From positions 744,001-808,000 of the forward strand of contig NZ_SJRX01000001.1 of assembly GCF_004352845.1 (NCBI RefSeq): DNA of 64,000 bases, read 5' to 3'. How positions within the stretch are numbered: position 1 is the stretch's first letter; every line of letters starts with the position of its first letter. Of this stretch, positions 37,993 through 48,512 are shown in pieces. The notes under the pieces are model-generated. The model worked only from the letters and a program-made list of their open reading frames with translations. It was not told where the DNA came from and made no database searches. A program made the translations under genes and the position numbers. The DNA comes from Luteimonas terricola. Its GTDB lineage: Bacteria > Pseudomonadota > Gammaproteobacteria > Xanthomonadales > Xanthomonadaceae.

Positions 37993-38184
37993 TCAGCCCT
38001 TGGCGACGGTCTTCTTGGCCACGACCTTCTTCGCCGGGGCCTTGGCCACGGTCTTGGCGCCGGCCTTCTTCACGACCGGCGCGGCGGTCGCGCCGGTCGC
38101 CTTGTCGGTGACGTGGCTGCGGGCGTTGCCGTAGCTGGAGTTGTAGCGCTTGCCCTTGGCCGTCTTGCGATCGCCCTTGCCCAT
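37993..38184 (-). CDS. 30S ribosomal protein bTHX
   Basis: This 63-residue basic protein opens with GKGDRKTAKGKRYNSSYGNAR, the recognised 30S protein THX (bTHX) signature, which binds at the top of the 30S head in Thermus. The tail is a Lys/Ala-rich run (KKAGAKTVAKAPAKKVVAKK) typical of the longer proteobacterial forms. AGGAG lies eight bases before the ATG at 38184. It has its own position between the dipeptidase terminator and the MerC-like gene. Confidence 0.9.
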   Translation of the reverse strand: MGKGDRKTAKGKRYNSSYGNARSHVTDKATGATAAPVVKKAGAKTVAKAPAKKVVAKKTVAKG

Positions 38185-38261
38185 CTGTTGCTCCTGGTGG
38201 TTCGTTCGGTGGGCGCGCCCGTGCACGCCGCAGGGCGCGAATCCTAGCACGGACGCGGGTT

Positions 38262-38663
38262 TCACGCCGGCTGGCGGACCGCAGCGGCGTGGGTCAGGCG
38301 AAGGTTCAACAGGTGCGCGCCGGCGATCATCAGGCCACCGACAGTCATCAGGCCCGCATGCAGCATGCCGTGGTCGTGCAGCGGGCTGAACGCGCCGATC
38401 CAGACCAGCGCCAGGCCCGGGAACAGCAGCATCCAGGCGTGGAAGACGCGGTGGCGACGGTAGCCGATGGCCAACGTGGTCGTGCCCAGCAGGGTGGCGA
38501 AGACGGTGACCGCCTGGTCGATGTCCACCCAGCCGCCCACGGACAGCCCCAGCGTCGGCATCAGGGCCAGAGCCAGCGGCACCAGCGCGCAATGCAACGC
38601 GCACACGAACGAGGCTGCGAAACCGATCCGGTCAGCTCGACTGAGGTTGCAGGATGAGGCCAT
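38262..38663 (-). CDS. MerC domain membrane protein
   Basis: This is an inner-membrane protein of 133 residues with four hydrophobic helices. The MerC pattern ASFVCALHCALVPLAL, with cysteines in the first helix, is clear; in MerC transporters this CxxxC pair carries metal across the membrane. The C-terminal half has His-rich loops (HDHGMLHAG). The start at 38663 follows GGAAG. It is transcribed away from the ZnuD-type receptor, with a 68-base gap that holds a dyad like a Zur box. A zinc-uptake role is inferred from that context rather than known. Confidence 0.8.
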   Translation of the reverse strand: MASSCNLSRADRIGFAASFVCALHCALVPLALALMPTLGLSVGGWVDIDQAVTVFATLLGTTTLAIGYRRHRVFHAWMLLFPGLALVWIGAFSPLHDHGMLHAGLMTVGGLMIAGAHLLNLRLTHAAAVRQPA

Positions 38664-38681
38664 GACTTCCGAGGGGTGGCA

Positions 38682-38714
38682 GGAGAGTTGAAACAGTATA
38701 ACATTCCAATCAAC
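38682..38714. promoter_or_regulatory. Candidate Zur operator between merC-like and znuD-like genes
   Basis: The AT-rich stretch contains GTATAACATTCC at 38696-38707, which matches a half-site of the gammaproteobacterial Zur consensus (TATAACATTTC type). An imperfect complementary half, GGAGAGTTGAAAC, lies at 38682-38694. GTTG/CAAC bracket the core at 38687-38690 and 38711-38714. A TATACT -10 for the minus strand is embedded in it. Repression of both divergent genes under zinc sufficiency is inferred. Confidence 0.5.
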
Positions 38715-38731
38715 TTCAAGCACGGTCTCCA

Positions 38732-40972
38732 ATGATGCCCCAGAACGTCCGCAACGCCTCCCGCCTCCGCCTCCGCCCCGCCCTGCTCGCCGGCGCCGTC
38801 CTCGCGGCGCTGGCCGCGCTCCCGGCCGCTGCGCAGGAGGCAGCCCCGGAAAGGACCGGCCACGACCACGGCGTCACCGACCTCGACGCCATCCGGGTCC
38901 ACGCCAACCCGATCCACCGCACCGCCGAGGATCTCGCCCGCCCCGTGGCGGTGCTCGCCGGTGAGCGCCTGGACGAGGCCAAGGCCAACTCCATCGGCGA
39001 AACCGTCTCGCGCCTGCCCGGCGTGCAGTCCTCTTTCTTCGGCGCCGGCGTCGGTCGCCCGATCATCCGCGGCATGGAGGGCGCGCGCGTGCAGGTGCTC
39101 AGCGACGGCCTCGCCGCCGGCGACGTCTCCACCGTCAGCGTCGACCACGCGGTCAGCATCGAGCCCTTCCTCGCCAACCAGATCGAGGTACTGAAGGGTC
39201 CGGCCACCCTGCTCTACGGCAACGGCGCCATCGGCGGCGCGGTCAACGTGGTCGACGGGCGCATCCCCGAGGCCGCCACCGCGCGGCCGCTGGAAGGCCG
39301 CGCCGAGCTGCGCGCCGGCAGCGTCAACGACGAGCGCACCGGCATGCTCCGCCTGGACGGTACGTCCGCCTCGGGCCGCTTCGTGTTCCACATCGACGCC
39401 CTGCACCGCGAGACCGGCGACATCGACATCCCCGGCTACGCGGAGAGCGCGGCGCTGCGCGGGGAGCACGGCCACGACGACCATGATGACCACGACGACC
39501 ACGAAGAGGCCGGGCACGAGGACGCGCGCGGCCGCCTGCCCAACAGCTTCGTGCGCACCGACAGCGGCGCGCTGGGCCTGTCCTGGATCGGCGACCGCGG
39601 CTTCATCGGCATCGGCCAGAGCCTGTTCAACACGCGCTACGGCGTGCCCGGGCATGTCCATGTCGAGGACGACCACGGGCACGATGACCACGATGACCAC
39701 GGCGATGACGCTGATCATGACGACGGCGGCGTGCACGTCGTGATGGACCAGCGCCGCAGCGAGATCCGGGGCGGCGTCGACGACATCGGTCCCTTCCAGA
39801 GCCTGCGCGTCAAGCTCGCACACACCGACTACACCCACACCGAGTACGAGGGCACCGAAGTGGGTACGGTGTTCGACAACACGACGGTCGAAGGCCGGCT
39901 GGAACTCGTGCACGGGTCGCTGGGCGGCTGGGAGGGCGCGTTCGGCGCGCAGTGGTCCCAGCGCGACTTCGCCGCGGTCGGCGCCGAGGCCTTCGTGCCG
40001 GACTCCGATTCCAGGGACGCCGGCGTGTTCTGGATCGGCGAGCGCGACTTCGGCCCGGCCAACCTCGAGCTCGGCCTGCGCCACGACCGCAACAGCATCG
40101 ACATCGCCGCCGACGCCGGCCCTTCGCGCGACTTCGACACCACCAGCCTGTCCCTGGCCACGCGCTGGAACCTGAATCCGGAGATGCACCTGTCGTTCGG
40201 CCTCGACCGCGCGCAGCGCTCGCCCACCGCCGAAGAGCTGTACTCCAACGGCATGCACGTGGCGACGCAAAGCCACGAGTTCGGCGATGCCGGTCTCGAC
40301 GTCGAGACCGCCAACCGTGCCGAGGTCGGCCTGCATTGGCACCGCGGGCCGCTGCGCCTGGAAGCGTCGCTCTACCACGTGCGCTACGACGATTTCATCC
40401 ACCTGGCCGACACCGGCATCGTCGACGGCGGCCTGCCGGTTCGCGCCTGGCACCAGGCCGACGCCCGCTTCAGCGGTGGCGAGGTGGAAGCTGAGTGGAC
40501 CTTCATCGACAACGGCAGCGGCGCGTGGACCCTGCGGGCCTTCGGCGACGTGGTGCGGGGGAAGCTCGCCGGCCACGGCACGCGCACGGTGGATATTTCG
40601 GTCCCGCATGGTGGCCACAGCCATGACTACAGTGCGCAACTGCCGCTCTCCGGCAACCTGCCGCGGCTCGCACCCTCGCGCGTTGGCGGGGACCTGCGCT
40701 GGACCAGCGACCACTGGCGCGCGGGGATCGGCGCGGTGCGCTACGCCAGCCAGGACGATGTCGCGGAGTTCGAAGAAGCGACGCCCGGCTACACCCTGGT
40801 GCATGCGAACCTCGCCTGGCATATGGACACCGCCAGCGGCAACGCCGTCGAGCTGTTCGTCAACGGCAACAACCTGCTCGACAAGGAAGCGCGCGCGCAC
40901 ACCTCCTTCCTCAAGGATCTCGCGCCCCTGGCCGGCCGCGGCGTGAGCGCGGGCGTGCGCGTGCTGTTCTAG
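38732..40972 (+). CDS. znuD: Zinc-type TonB-dependent receptor (ZnuD-like), His-rich loops
   Basis: This outer-membrane receptor has 746 residues. A Sec signal ends AAAQ near residue 35. The plug domain (about 55-170) includes SRLPGVQSSFFGAGVGRPIIRGMEG and LKGPATLLYGNGAIGGAVN. The 22-strand barrel ends in FLKDLAPLAGRGVSAGVRVLF with a C-terminal Phe. Two extracellular-loop segments are almost pure His/Asp (HGHDDHDDHDDHEEAGHED and HGHDDHDDHGDD), fitting metal capture; ZnuD receptors in Neisseria and relatives carry such loops for zinc uptake. A short GHDHG sits near the mature N-terminus. Two adjacent ATGs (38732 and 38735) are possible starts. Confidence 0.88.
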   Translation: MMPQNVRNASRLRLRPALLAGAVLAALAALPAAAQEAAPERTGHDHGVTDLDAIRVHANPIHRTAEDLARPVAVLAGERLDEAKANSIGETVSRLPGVQSSFFGAGVGRPIIRGMEGARVQVLSDGLAAGDVSTVSVDHAVSIEPFLANQIEVLKGPATLLYGNGAIGGAVNVVDGRIPEAATARPLEGRAELRAGSVNDERTGMLRLDGTSASGRFVFHIDALHRETGDIDIPGYAESAALRGEHGHDDHDDHDDHEEAGHEDARGRLPNSFVRTDSGALGLSWIGDRGFIGIGQSLFNTRYGVPGHVHVEDDHGHDDHDDHGDDADHDDGGVHVVMDQRRSEIRGGVDDIGPFQSLRVKLAHTDYTHTEYEGTEVGTVFDNTTVEGRLELVHGSLGGWEGAFGAQWSQRDFAAVGAEAFVPDSDSRDAGVFWIGERDFGPANLELGLRHDRNSIDIAADAGPSRDFDTTSLSLATRWNLNPEMHLSFGLDRAQRSPTAEELYSNGMHVATQSHEFGDAGLDVETANRAEVGLHWHRGPLRLEASLYHVRYDDFIHLADTGIVDGGLPVRAWHQADARFSGGEVEAEWTFIDNGSGAWTLRAFGDVVRGKLAGHGTRTVDISVPHGGHSHDYSAQLPLSGNLPRLAPSRVGGDLRWTSDHWRAGIGAVRYASQDDVAEFEEATPGYTLVHANLAWHMDTASGNAVELFVNGNNLLDKEARAHTSFLKDLAPLAGRGVSAGVRVLF

Positions 40973-41057
40973 CGCGAGCGGGCACCGCCCGTCGGCCTTC
41001 TGCGCGGATGTCCGAATATGGCCAGTCATGCCCTGGCCGCGGTGCTAGCCTGCGTCC

Positions 41058-42607
41058 ATGCCCTGTCCCGCCCTGCCAACGCACGAAGCCTGCGACCAGG
41101 CCCGTCGAAGCCGCGACCCGCGCTTCGACGGGCTGTTCTTCACCGGCGTGCACAGCACGCGGATCTACTGCCGCCCGGTGTGCCCGGCGCCATTCGCGAA
41201 GCGCGTGACCTATTTCGCCAACGCCGCCGCGGCGGAAGCCGCCGGCTACCGGCCGTGCCTGCGCTGCCGCCCGGAGCTGTCGCCGTCCGACGGCGCCTGG
41301 CGGCGCGGTGACGCCGCAGTCGCGCGCGCGCTGAAGCTGATCGACCAGGGCGCACTCGCGGATGCTCCGCTGGCCGCACTCGCCGAACGCGTAGGCCTTG
41401 GCGAACGCCAGCTGCGGCGCGTGTTCGTCGAACGCCTGGGCGTGCCGCCGATCGGCGTGCACGGCACCCGCCGGCTGCTGTTCGCCAAGCAACTGCTGAC
41501 CGAGACCGCGCTGCCGATCACCGAGGTGGCGATGGCCGCGGGCTTCGGCAGCCTGCGCCGCTTCAACGCCACCTTCCAGGAGGCCTACCGGATGGCGCCG
41601 CGCGACCTGCGCCGACAGCCGGGCGCGGCAACGCGCAGCGGCGGCGACACGCTGGCGCTGCGCCTGGGCTACCGCCCGCCGTACGACTTCGCGGCAATGC
41701 TGGCCTTCCTCCGCGGCCGCGCCCTGCCCGGCGTGGAAGCCGTGGACGACACCAGCTACGCCCGCGTCATCGCCGGCAGCGACGGTTCGCCGCACGGCTG
41801 GCTGCGCGTGTCGGAATGGCCCGGCGGCGAGCACGCGCTGAAGCTGGAACTGCATGCGCCGCTGGCCTCGCGCCTGCTGGACATCGTGCAGCGCCTGCGC
41901 CGCATGTTCGACCTGGACGCCGACCCGCACGCGATCGCGACCACGCTGTCCGCGGACCCGCGGCTGCAGCCGCTGCTGCACAAGCGTCCCGGCCTGCGCC
42001 TGCCCAGCGGCTGGGACGGGTTCGAGATCGCGGTGCGCGCGGTGCTCGGCCAACAGGTGAGCGTGGCGGCCGCGCGCACGCTCGCCAACCGCCTGGCACA
42101 GCGTTTCGGCGAACCGCTGCCGACGCCGTTCCGCGATGGGCTGGAACACCTGTTCCCCACCCCTGCCGCCCTTGCCGAGGCCGACCTGTCGACGATCGGC
42201 CTGACCCGTGCCCGCGCAGACACCGTACGCACCGTGGCCCGCGCCCTGCTCGACGGCCGCGTCGACTTCCGCCCCGAGCGCACCCTCGAAGACTTCGCCG
42301 CGCGCTGGGTGGCACTGGCGGGCATCGGCCCGTGGACGGCGCAGTACATCGCGATGCGTGCGCTGGGGCATCCCGACGCGTTCCCGGCGGAGGACCTGGT
42401 GCTGCAGAAGGCAGTGCCCGGCGACGGCTCCCGGCTCACGGCAAAAGTGCTCGGCGCGCGCGCCGAGGCCTGGCGGCCATGGCGCGCCTACGCCGTGATC
42501 CATCTCTGGAAGGAGGCCCTGGCGACCACCGCTGCCGCGAGCGTGCCGCCCGGCAACACGGTTTCGCGCATACACGCGCGCACTGGAACACGAGAGGCAA
42601 CTACACC

Positions 42608-42611
<4 letters not shown>
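41058..42611 (+). CDS. AdaA-AlkA fusion: alkyl-phosphotriester sensor/AraC domain with 3-methyladenine glycosylase
   Basis: This is a 517-residue DNA alkylation repair and regulatory protein. The N-terminal Ada zinc domain has ligands Cys38, Cys42, Cys67 and Cys70 (YCRPVC and CLRC), of which the first accepts the methyl group. An AraC helix-turn-helix pair follows (about 90-190). The C-terminal AlkA domain (about 200-490) has the helix-hairpin-helix GIGPWTAQYIAMRALG and the catalytic Asp in PAEDLVLQ. There is no methylguanine transferase domain; the separate ogt overlaps its stop (ATGA). It should sense DNA methylation and excise alkylated bases. Confidence 0.92.
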
Positions 42612-43111
<500 letters not shown>

Positions 43112-43237
43112 GGCCGGAGGCTCGGCCGTGGCGCTCAGCCGTGGCGCTTGACGCTTGACGCTCCGCACCCGGACGCAACCCCCGAGCTCTCGAGTCCCGC
43201 TCGCTCCACGGCCTGGATGGCCGCGCAGGACGCAAGG

Positions 43238-43750
43238 TCAGGGCGGACCGCCGGCGCCTTCCGCCACGATGCATTCGGCACAGGTGCCATGCACCTCGAG
43301 CGTCTGCGCCCGCGGCCGGAAGCCGAGCCCGCGCGCGCGCTCGTCGAGCGCGGACACGATCTTGCTGTCCTCGAGTTCGACCGCCGCGTGGCAGCTGTCG
43401 CAGATCAGGAACGGCACCGAGTGCTGCGCGGTGCTGGGATGGTGGCAGGCCACGAAGGCGTTGACCGACTGCAGCTTGTGGATGAAGCCGTTGGCGAGCA
43501 GGAAGTCGAGCGCGCGGTACACCGTCGGCGGCCCGGCGGCGCCGGGGCCGTTGCCCTCGCGCACGCGGTCCAGCAGGTCGTAGGCCTTGATCGGCTGCTC
43601 GACCTCGGCGATCAGGCCCAGCACGTGCGCACGGATCGGCGTCAGGCGCAGGCCGCGTTCGCGGCAGGCGCGCTCCACCGCGGCCACGAAGGCGGGGCCG
43701 TCGTGGACGTGGTGCTTGGGGTCTGTACAGGCGTGGGCATGCGCGGGCAT
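43238..43750 (-). CDS. zur: Zinc uptake regulator Zur (Fur family)
   Basis: This is a Fur-family repressor of 170 residues with a His-rich N-terminus (MPAHAHACTDPKHHVHDG). A winged helix (LRLTPIRAHVLGLI, TVYRALDFLL) is followed by a dimerisation domain. ICDSC and GTCAEC form the structural four-Cys zinc site, and HHPSTAQHS contributes sensory ligands. The arrangement fits Zur better than Fur. The likely local target is the dyad at 38682-38714. It is convergent with ogt across a 126-base gap that holds only short direct repeats (GCCGTGGCGCT twice, TGACGCT twice). Confidence 0.88.
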   Translation of the reverse strand: MPAHAHACTDPKHHVHDGPAFVAAVERACRERGLRLTPIRAHVLGLIAEVEQPIKAYDLLDRVREGNGPGAAGPPTVYRALDFLLANGFIHKLQSVNAFVACHHPSTAQHSVPFLICDSCHAAVELEDSKIVSALDERARGLGFRPRAQTLEVHGTCAECIVAEGAGGPP

Positions 43751-43798
43751 GCAGAGATGATGGTGCCGAACGTGCGGCGACTCAAGTCGGCACCGTGT

Positions 43799-45196
43799 TC
43801 AGCCCGCGCGCACGATCGCCGCCGCGATGCGCCCGAGCGCCTCGTCGCGCCCGGCCAGGTACACCGTATGCGCGATGTCCGGGCTCACCTGCGTGCCCGT
43901 GATCGCCACCCGCAGCGGCTGCGCGACCTTGCCCATGCCCAGCCCCAGCGCCTCCGCGGTGGCCTGCAGCACCTCGGCGATCGCTTCCACCGTCCACTCG
44001 GGCAGCGCTTCCAGCCGCTGCCGCGCATCGGCCAGCGGCGCCTGCGCCTCGGGCTTGAGGTGCTTGGCCACGGCCTTCTCGTCGTACTCCAACAGCGGCC
44101 GGTACCAGACGGACGCACGCTCGGCCATGTCGGCCAGCGTCTGCACGCGGTCGCGCAGCGCGAGCACGACATCGGCCGGTGCCGGCCCGGCCGCGAGGTC
44201 GTAACCCGCCGCCAGCAGATGCCATTCGAGGTGCGTCGCGACATCCGCCGGATCGTCGCTCTTCAGGTACTGCTGGTTGAGCCAGCCGAGCTTGGCCATG
44301 TCCAGGCGCGCGGCCTTGGCGTTGACGTCCTTGAGGTCGAACAGCGACTTCATCTCGTCGATCGAGAACACTTCCTGGTCGCCATGCGACCAGCCCAGGC
44401 GCACCAGGTAGTTGAGCAGCGCGTGCGGCAGGTAGCCGGCGTCGCGGTACTGCATGACGTCGGCGGCGCCGGTGCGCTTGCTGAGCTTGGCCCCCTGCTC
44501 GTCGAGGATCATCGGCAGGTGCGAGAACGCCGGCACATCGGCGCCCAGCGCGCGGTAGATATTGATCTGCCGCGGGGTGTTGTTGACGTGGTCGTCGCCG
44601 CGCACGACGTCGCTGATGCCCATGTCGAGGTCGTCGACGACCACGGCGAAGTTGTAGGTCGGGTAGCCGTCCGGGCGGAAGATGACCAGGTCGTCGAGCT
44701 CGGTATTGCTGATCTCGATACGGCCCTTGACCTTGTCGTCCCAGGCCACGACGCCATCGAGCGGGTTCTTCAGGCGGATGACGCGGTTGGGGTCATCGCG
44801 GTACGGGGCGCCCTGCTCGCGGTAGGCGCCGTTGTAGCGGGGCTTGTCGCCCTTGGCCATCGCCGCTTCGCGCATCGCGTCGAGCGCTTCCTTCGACTCG
44901 TAGGCGTAGTAGGCCTTGCCGGAGGCGACAAGCTGCTCGGCGACCTCGCGATACCGCTCGGTGCGGGCGGTCTGGTAGACCGGGCCTTCGTCGTAGTCGA
45001 GGCCAAGCCAGTCCATGGCCTCGAGGATGGCGTCGATGGCTGCCTGGGTGCTGCGCTCGCGGTCGGTGTCCTCGATGCGCAGGACGAACTGGCCGCCGCG
45101 GCGACGCGCCTCCAGCCAGCAGTACAGGGCGGTGCGGGCGCCGCCGATGTGCAGGTAGCCGGTGGGGCTGGGGGCGAAGCGGGTGCGGCAGGTCAT
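43799..45196 (-). CDS. gltX: Glutamyl-tRNA synthetase
   Basis: GltX is a class I synthetase charging tRNA-Glu, 465 residues, normal length. The HIGH-type motif is [17 protein letters not shown] near residue 10 and the KMSKS-type motif is [11 protein letters not shown] near residue 235. The helical anticodon-binding domain follows. The product also supplies Glu-tRNA for tetrapyrrole synthesis. It lies 49 bases upstream of zur on the same strand and is divergent from lpxH across 190 bases. Confidence 0.96.
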   Translation of the reverse strand: MTCRTRFAPSPTGYLHIGGARTALYCWLEARRRGGQFVLRIEDTDRERSTQAAIDAILEAMDWLGLDYDEGPVYQTARTERYREVAEQLVASGKAYYAYESKEALDAMREAAMAKGDKPRYNGAYREQGAPYRDDPNRVIRLKNPLDGVVAWDDKVKGRIEISNTELDDLVIFRPDGYPTYNFAVVVDDLDMGISDVVRGDDHVNNTPRQINIYRALGADVPAFSHLPMILDEQGAKLSKRTGAADVMQYRDAGYLPHALLNYLVRLGWSHGDQEVFSIDEMKSLFDLKDVNAKAARLDMAKLGWLNQQYLKSDDPADVATHLEWHLLAAGYDLAAGPAPADVVLALRDRVQTLADMAERASVWYRPLLEYDEKAVAKHLKPEAQAPLADARQRLEALPEWTVEAIAEVLQATAEALGLGMGKVAQPLRVAITGTQVSPDIAHTVYLAGRDEALGRIAAAIVRAG

Positions 45197-45317
45197 GGCA
45201 TCGGGGGCTTGCTGGGATGACCGGCGATTTTAGCCCACCCGGGCGCGGCCTCACGGCTGCCTGGGCGATCGCTGCTTGTGAGGCTGGGGCTTTGGGGGCG
45301 TCGCGGGGTGGAGGGTT

Positions 45318-45348
45318 GGTGGGGCAAGTACCCCACGCGCCCGGCGCC
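45318..45348. repeat. Single copy of the GTACCCCACGC repeat with hairpin
   Basis: GTGGGG (45318-45323) pairs with CCCCAC (45330-45335) around CAAGTA. The right arm GTACCCCACGCGCCCGGCGCC (45328-45348) resembles the arm of the inverted repeat at 50627-50646 (GTACCCCACGCACCCGGTGC). It lies in the gltX/lpxH intergenic region, suggesting a dispersed intergenic element. Confidence 0.45.
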
Positions 45349-45386
45349 ACCGCGACCCCACCAGCGCACCCAATTACAATCCCCCG

Positions 45387-46118
45387 ATGACCACCCTTCT
45401 CATCTCGGACCTGCATCTCGACCCGGCGCGCCCGGAGATCACCCGCCTGTTCGGGGAGTTCGTGGACGGCGAGGCGCGCGGCGCCGATGCGCTGTACATC
45501 CTCGGCGACCTGTTCGAGGCCTGGGTGGGCGACGACGACCCTTCGGAAACCGGCGCGTTCGTGGCGGAGCGGCTGGCGGCATTGGCGGGGAGCGGCGTGC
45601 CGGTGTACTTCATGCATGGCAACCGCGATTTCCTGCTCGGTACCGGTTACGCACAGCGGGCGGGCATGACGCTGCTGGAGGATCCGACCGTGATCGACCT
45701 GCACGGGCGGCGCGCACTCCTGATGCACGGCGACACCCTATGCACCGACGACGTGGCCTACCAGCAGTTCAGGGCGCAGACGCGGGATCCGGCCTGGCAG
45801 CGGCAGTTCCTGGCGCAGCCACTGGCGGCACGGCAGGCCTTCGCGCAGCAGGCGCGCGCCGCCAGCCAGGCGCGTCAAGGAGAGCTTCGTGACGCTGGGA
45901 AGATGGAGACAATCACGGATGTCGCACCCGCTGCGGTGGACGCGGCATTCCATGCCCACGATGTCGACCTGCTGATCCACGGCCATACCCATCGACCGGC
46001 GGTGCATGCGCTTGATGTCGATGGGCATGCATGCACGCGGGTGGTGCTGGGCGACTGGTACGAGCAGGGCTCGGTGTTGCGCGTGGACGCGACAGGAGTC
46101 CGGTTGGCGAGCCTGTAA
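45387..46118 (+). CDS. lpxH: UDP-2,3-diacylglucosamine diphosphatase LpxH
   Basis: LpxH cleaves UDP-2,3-diacylglucosamine to lipid X and UMP in lipid A synthesis. The calcineurin-like fold of 243 residues has metal ligands in ISDLHL (Asp8, His10), [12 protein letters not shown] (Asp41), MHGNRD (Asn79), LMHGDTLC (His114) and HGHTHRP (His195/His197). A TACAAT at 45375-45380 lies just ahead of the ATG. Neighbours gltX and the TonB receptor gene are on the other strand. Confidence 0.95.
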   Translation: MTTLLISDLHLDPARPEITRLFGEFVDGEARGADALYILGDLFEAWVGDDDPSETGAFVAERLAALAGSGVPVYFMHGNRDFLLGTGYAQRAGMTLLEDPTVIDLHGRRALLMHGDTLCTDDVAYQQFRAQTRDPAWQRQFLAQPLAARQAFAQQARAASQARQGELRDAGKMETITDVAPAAVDAAFHAHDVDLLIHGHTHRPAVHALDVDGHACTRVVLGDWYEQGSVLRVDATGVRLASL

Positions 46119-46140
46119 ATCCGCGCGTCCTCGACCCGCC

Positions 46141-48387
46141 TCAGAACGCAACTTCAAGATTGGCGCGAACGCTGAAGTGCGACGGCCGCAGGCGTTCGAT
46201 CCGCTGCCTGCCGCTGGCATCGAAGTATTCCGTATCGCTGGCGATGTCCTGCTGCAGCACGTTGGCCACGCCCAGCCGCAGCCGGGCCTTTCCCCACAGG
46301 CTGGCCAACATGTAGGCATCAAGTTCCCGCCGCGCGGACTCGCCTGCGATCTGATGGATGCCGGTTCGCGTCGAACCGCCACTGCGATAGCTGTAGCTGG
46401 CACCGACCGACCAGGCGGGGCTGAAGCGGTAATCCGCGGCCAGGGTCGAGCTCAGGCTCGGCTGTTTGTCGATGCGGTTGTCCGGCCCCGGCAGATCGTC
46501 GACCCGGGACCAGTTGCGGGTCAGGTTGAAGCGGAGTTCCAAACCTGGCGCATCCGCAGCCTGTGGGAACGATAGCCTGGCATCCAGCTCGATGCCCCAG
46601 GCGGTCGCGCTGCCGCCATTGCTCGGCATGGCCACCCAACGGTCGCCGATCAGGCGTGTTTCCATGCGAACGACGTCATCGATGGCTCGCGCGTAGCCGC
46701 CGAGGCTGAGCATGGCACCGTCCTCCCGGTACGACTCGTAGGCCAGGTCCACGCCGGTGGCCAGCTCGGGCTTCAGCAGCGGATTGCCCATGGTATCGGG
46801 ATCGAGTTCGCGGTTGTTGGTGGAGGTGTAAGGCCTTGGAACCAACAGGCGGAGCTCCGGGGAGCGGTAGGTACGGCTCAGCCCGAGACGAACCTGGTCT
46901 TTGGAATCCGGCAGCCTCCACCGCGACTGCAGCACCGGCGAGAGCACGCTGGAACGGTTGCGGACCGGCATGAAGTCGCTGCCGTCGCTGCGGGTTTCGA
47001 TCTGCTCCCAGCGCGCCCCGAGGTACAGGGACCAGGCGGGAGTCACCGTCCATTCGTCCTGCGCATAGACCGCGGCGCGCTGGATCCGGGCATCGAATGA
47101 AAGATCGCTGAAGCTTTCCGGGATCCCGTCGAAAGCCAGCAGGCGCTGCACGCGCGCTTCGCGCCGGCGGTCCAGGCTGCCCTCCCATCCCGCCTCGAAC
47201 ACATGCGCTCCGCTACCGGGCCAGGTGTACTTGCCGAAGGAGGCGAAATTCTGCACGCGCAACCATCCATCGGTGGCATCGTCCAGGTTCTGCATGCCGT
47301 CGGCGCCATACCCCTGTTCGCGGAAGCGGTAGTCCTCGCGGTTGCCGCCCAGCCCCAGCTTGCTGCTGAGCTTTCCGCCGCTGTCGAACTCACGCGCCCA
47401 GCTGAGATCGGTGCGGAGCTGGACCACGTCGATGCCGGTGGACTGGCGGTAACGCACGTGCCGCAGCTCCGGTCCGGACTGCGTCTGCCAGTCGATGTCG
47501 CCATGCTTGTTGTAGTTGCTGGCCTCCAGGAACGTCTGCCAGCCGAGGGTGTCGCCGTTCTCCAGGACGGCGTTGAAGTAGGGAGACAGCGAAAGCACAT
47601 CGCGGAATCCTTCGACGCGCAGGTTCGTGCTGCGATGCAGGTCCTGCACGCCTTCAGGGCTGAAGCCGGCTTCGATACCGGTGTCCTCCACCAGGAACGC
47701 GCGCCGTGACAAGGCGGCATTCACCGTGTAGCCACGGTGTTCACCGCGACGGGACCGGCTCCAGTTGATGCCGGGCGTGGACCGGCCATTGGATTCCGCC
47801 AGGCTGATCTTGAGCTCGCGCGAATCCCGGCTTGCAGCCTTGGCCAGCACGATGTTGATCGTCCCGGCGATGGCCTCGGCGCGCATGTCGGCGGTGGCCG
47901 TGCGCAGGATTTCGATCCGCTCGACCATGTCCGGGGACAGCGAGCCGGGATCGAAACCCGCGTGAGCAGCCTGCCCGTCGACCAGGATCTGCGTGTATCC
48001 CTTGCCCATCCCGCGCAGGGTGATGCTGCCCGTGCTTCCGGGCGCGGCGGTGGTCACGGTCACCCCCGGCAGCCGTTTGATCGCATCCACAAGCGTGGTG
48101 TCTCCGTGCCGGACCAGTTCGTCCTTGCCGAAGACCAGGCGGGAGGCCGTATCGTGCCGCCGCGGATCATGGCGCTCGCCCCTGACCTGCACCTGCTGCA
48201 GGTCGGTCACGCCTTCGGGCGCAGGTGCCTGCAATGCTGCGACAGTCGAGGGCTGGGGCGCGGAATCAGTGGCAGCGGCCGCTTGGAAGCAGGCCAGCAA
48301 CAGCGGAGCAGCAAGTCCCAGGCGCAGACAACTGCAAGTGGAAGGCGATGCGGAGCGGACTTTCATCTGCAGGAGCGGATTTTTCAT
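46141..48387 (-). CDS. TonB-dependent outer-membrane receptor, substrate unknown
   Basis: This receptor has 748 residues. A signal region (LGLAAPLLLACFQAAAA) is followed by a plug with DAIKRLPGVTVTT, SITLRGMGKGYTQILVDGQ and EILRTATADMRAEAIAGTINIVLAK, which fits the plug. A barrel ending NLEVAF has a terminal Phe. The pattern is closest to generic outer-membrane beta-barrel receptors (PF14905 type) rather than a defined siderophore receptor. It lies 125 bases downstream of the M56-M23 and BlaI genes on the same strand and may be controlled by them. The first ATG at 48387 and a second at 48366 are both possible starts. Confidence 0.82.
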   Translation of the reverse strand: MKNPLLQMKVRSASPSTCSCLRLGLAAPLLLACFQAAAATDSAPQPSTVAALQAPAPEGVTDLQQVQVRGERHDPRRHDTASRLVFGKDELVRHGDTTLVDAIKRLPGVTVTTAAPGSTGSITLRGMGKGYTQILVDGQAAHAGFDPGSLSPDMVERIEILRTATADMRAEAIAGTINIVLAKAASRDSRELKISLAESNGRSTPGINWSRSRRGEHRGYTVNAALSRRAFLVEDTGIEAGFSPEGVQDLHRSTNLRVEGFRDVLSLSPYFNAVLENGDTLGWQTFLEASNYNKHGDIDWQTQSGPELRHVRYRQSTGIDVVQLRTDLSWAREFDSGGKLSSKLGLGGNREDYRFREQGYGADGMQNLDDATDGWLRVQNFASFGKYTWPGSGAHVFEAGWEGSLDRRREARVQRLLAFDGIPESFSDLSFDARIQRAAVYAQDEWTVTPAWSLYLGARWEQIETRSDGSDFMPVRNRSSVLSPVLQSRWRLPDSKDQVRLGLSRTYRSPELRLLVPRPYTSTNNRELDPDTMGNPLLKPELATGVDLAYESYREDGAMLSLGGYARAIDDVVRMETRLIGDRWVAMPSNGGSATAWGIELDARLSFPQAADAPGLELRFNLTRNWSRVDDLPGPDNRIDKQPSLSSTLAADYRFSPAWSVGASYSYRSGGSTRTGIHQIAGESARRELDAYMLASLWGKARLRLGVANVLQQDIASDTEYFDASGRQRIERLRPSHFSVRANLEVAF

Positions 48388-48512
48388 GTTTCGCCAGGCA
48401 AGCAGCGTCCCTCCCGTGAGCCGGGAAGCGCGGCAAGTGATGGTTGTGGGGGAGGCCAGCCAGGGATACGCCGACCGGGACTCCGGTGCAGCCGTGCTGC
48501 GTGCCTATCCGC

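Noticed and set aside
38561-41029. Long minus-strand open frame (822 codons) opposite the ZnuD-like gene
   Set aside because: It is antisense to a clear TonB receptor and has the biased composition (Ala, Val, Gly, Asp, His) expected from reading GC-rich codons backward; no domain is visible.
43112-43237. Short direct repeats after ogt as a CRISPR or regulatory array
   Set aside because: Only two copies of 11 and 7 bases, adjacent and without spacers; most likely local duplication.
46141-48387. Specific siderophore or vitamin B12 receptor
   Set aside because: The plug is generic and no ligand-specific neighbour or riboswitch is seen, so the substrate is left open.
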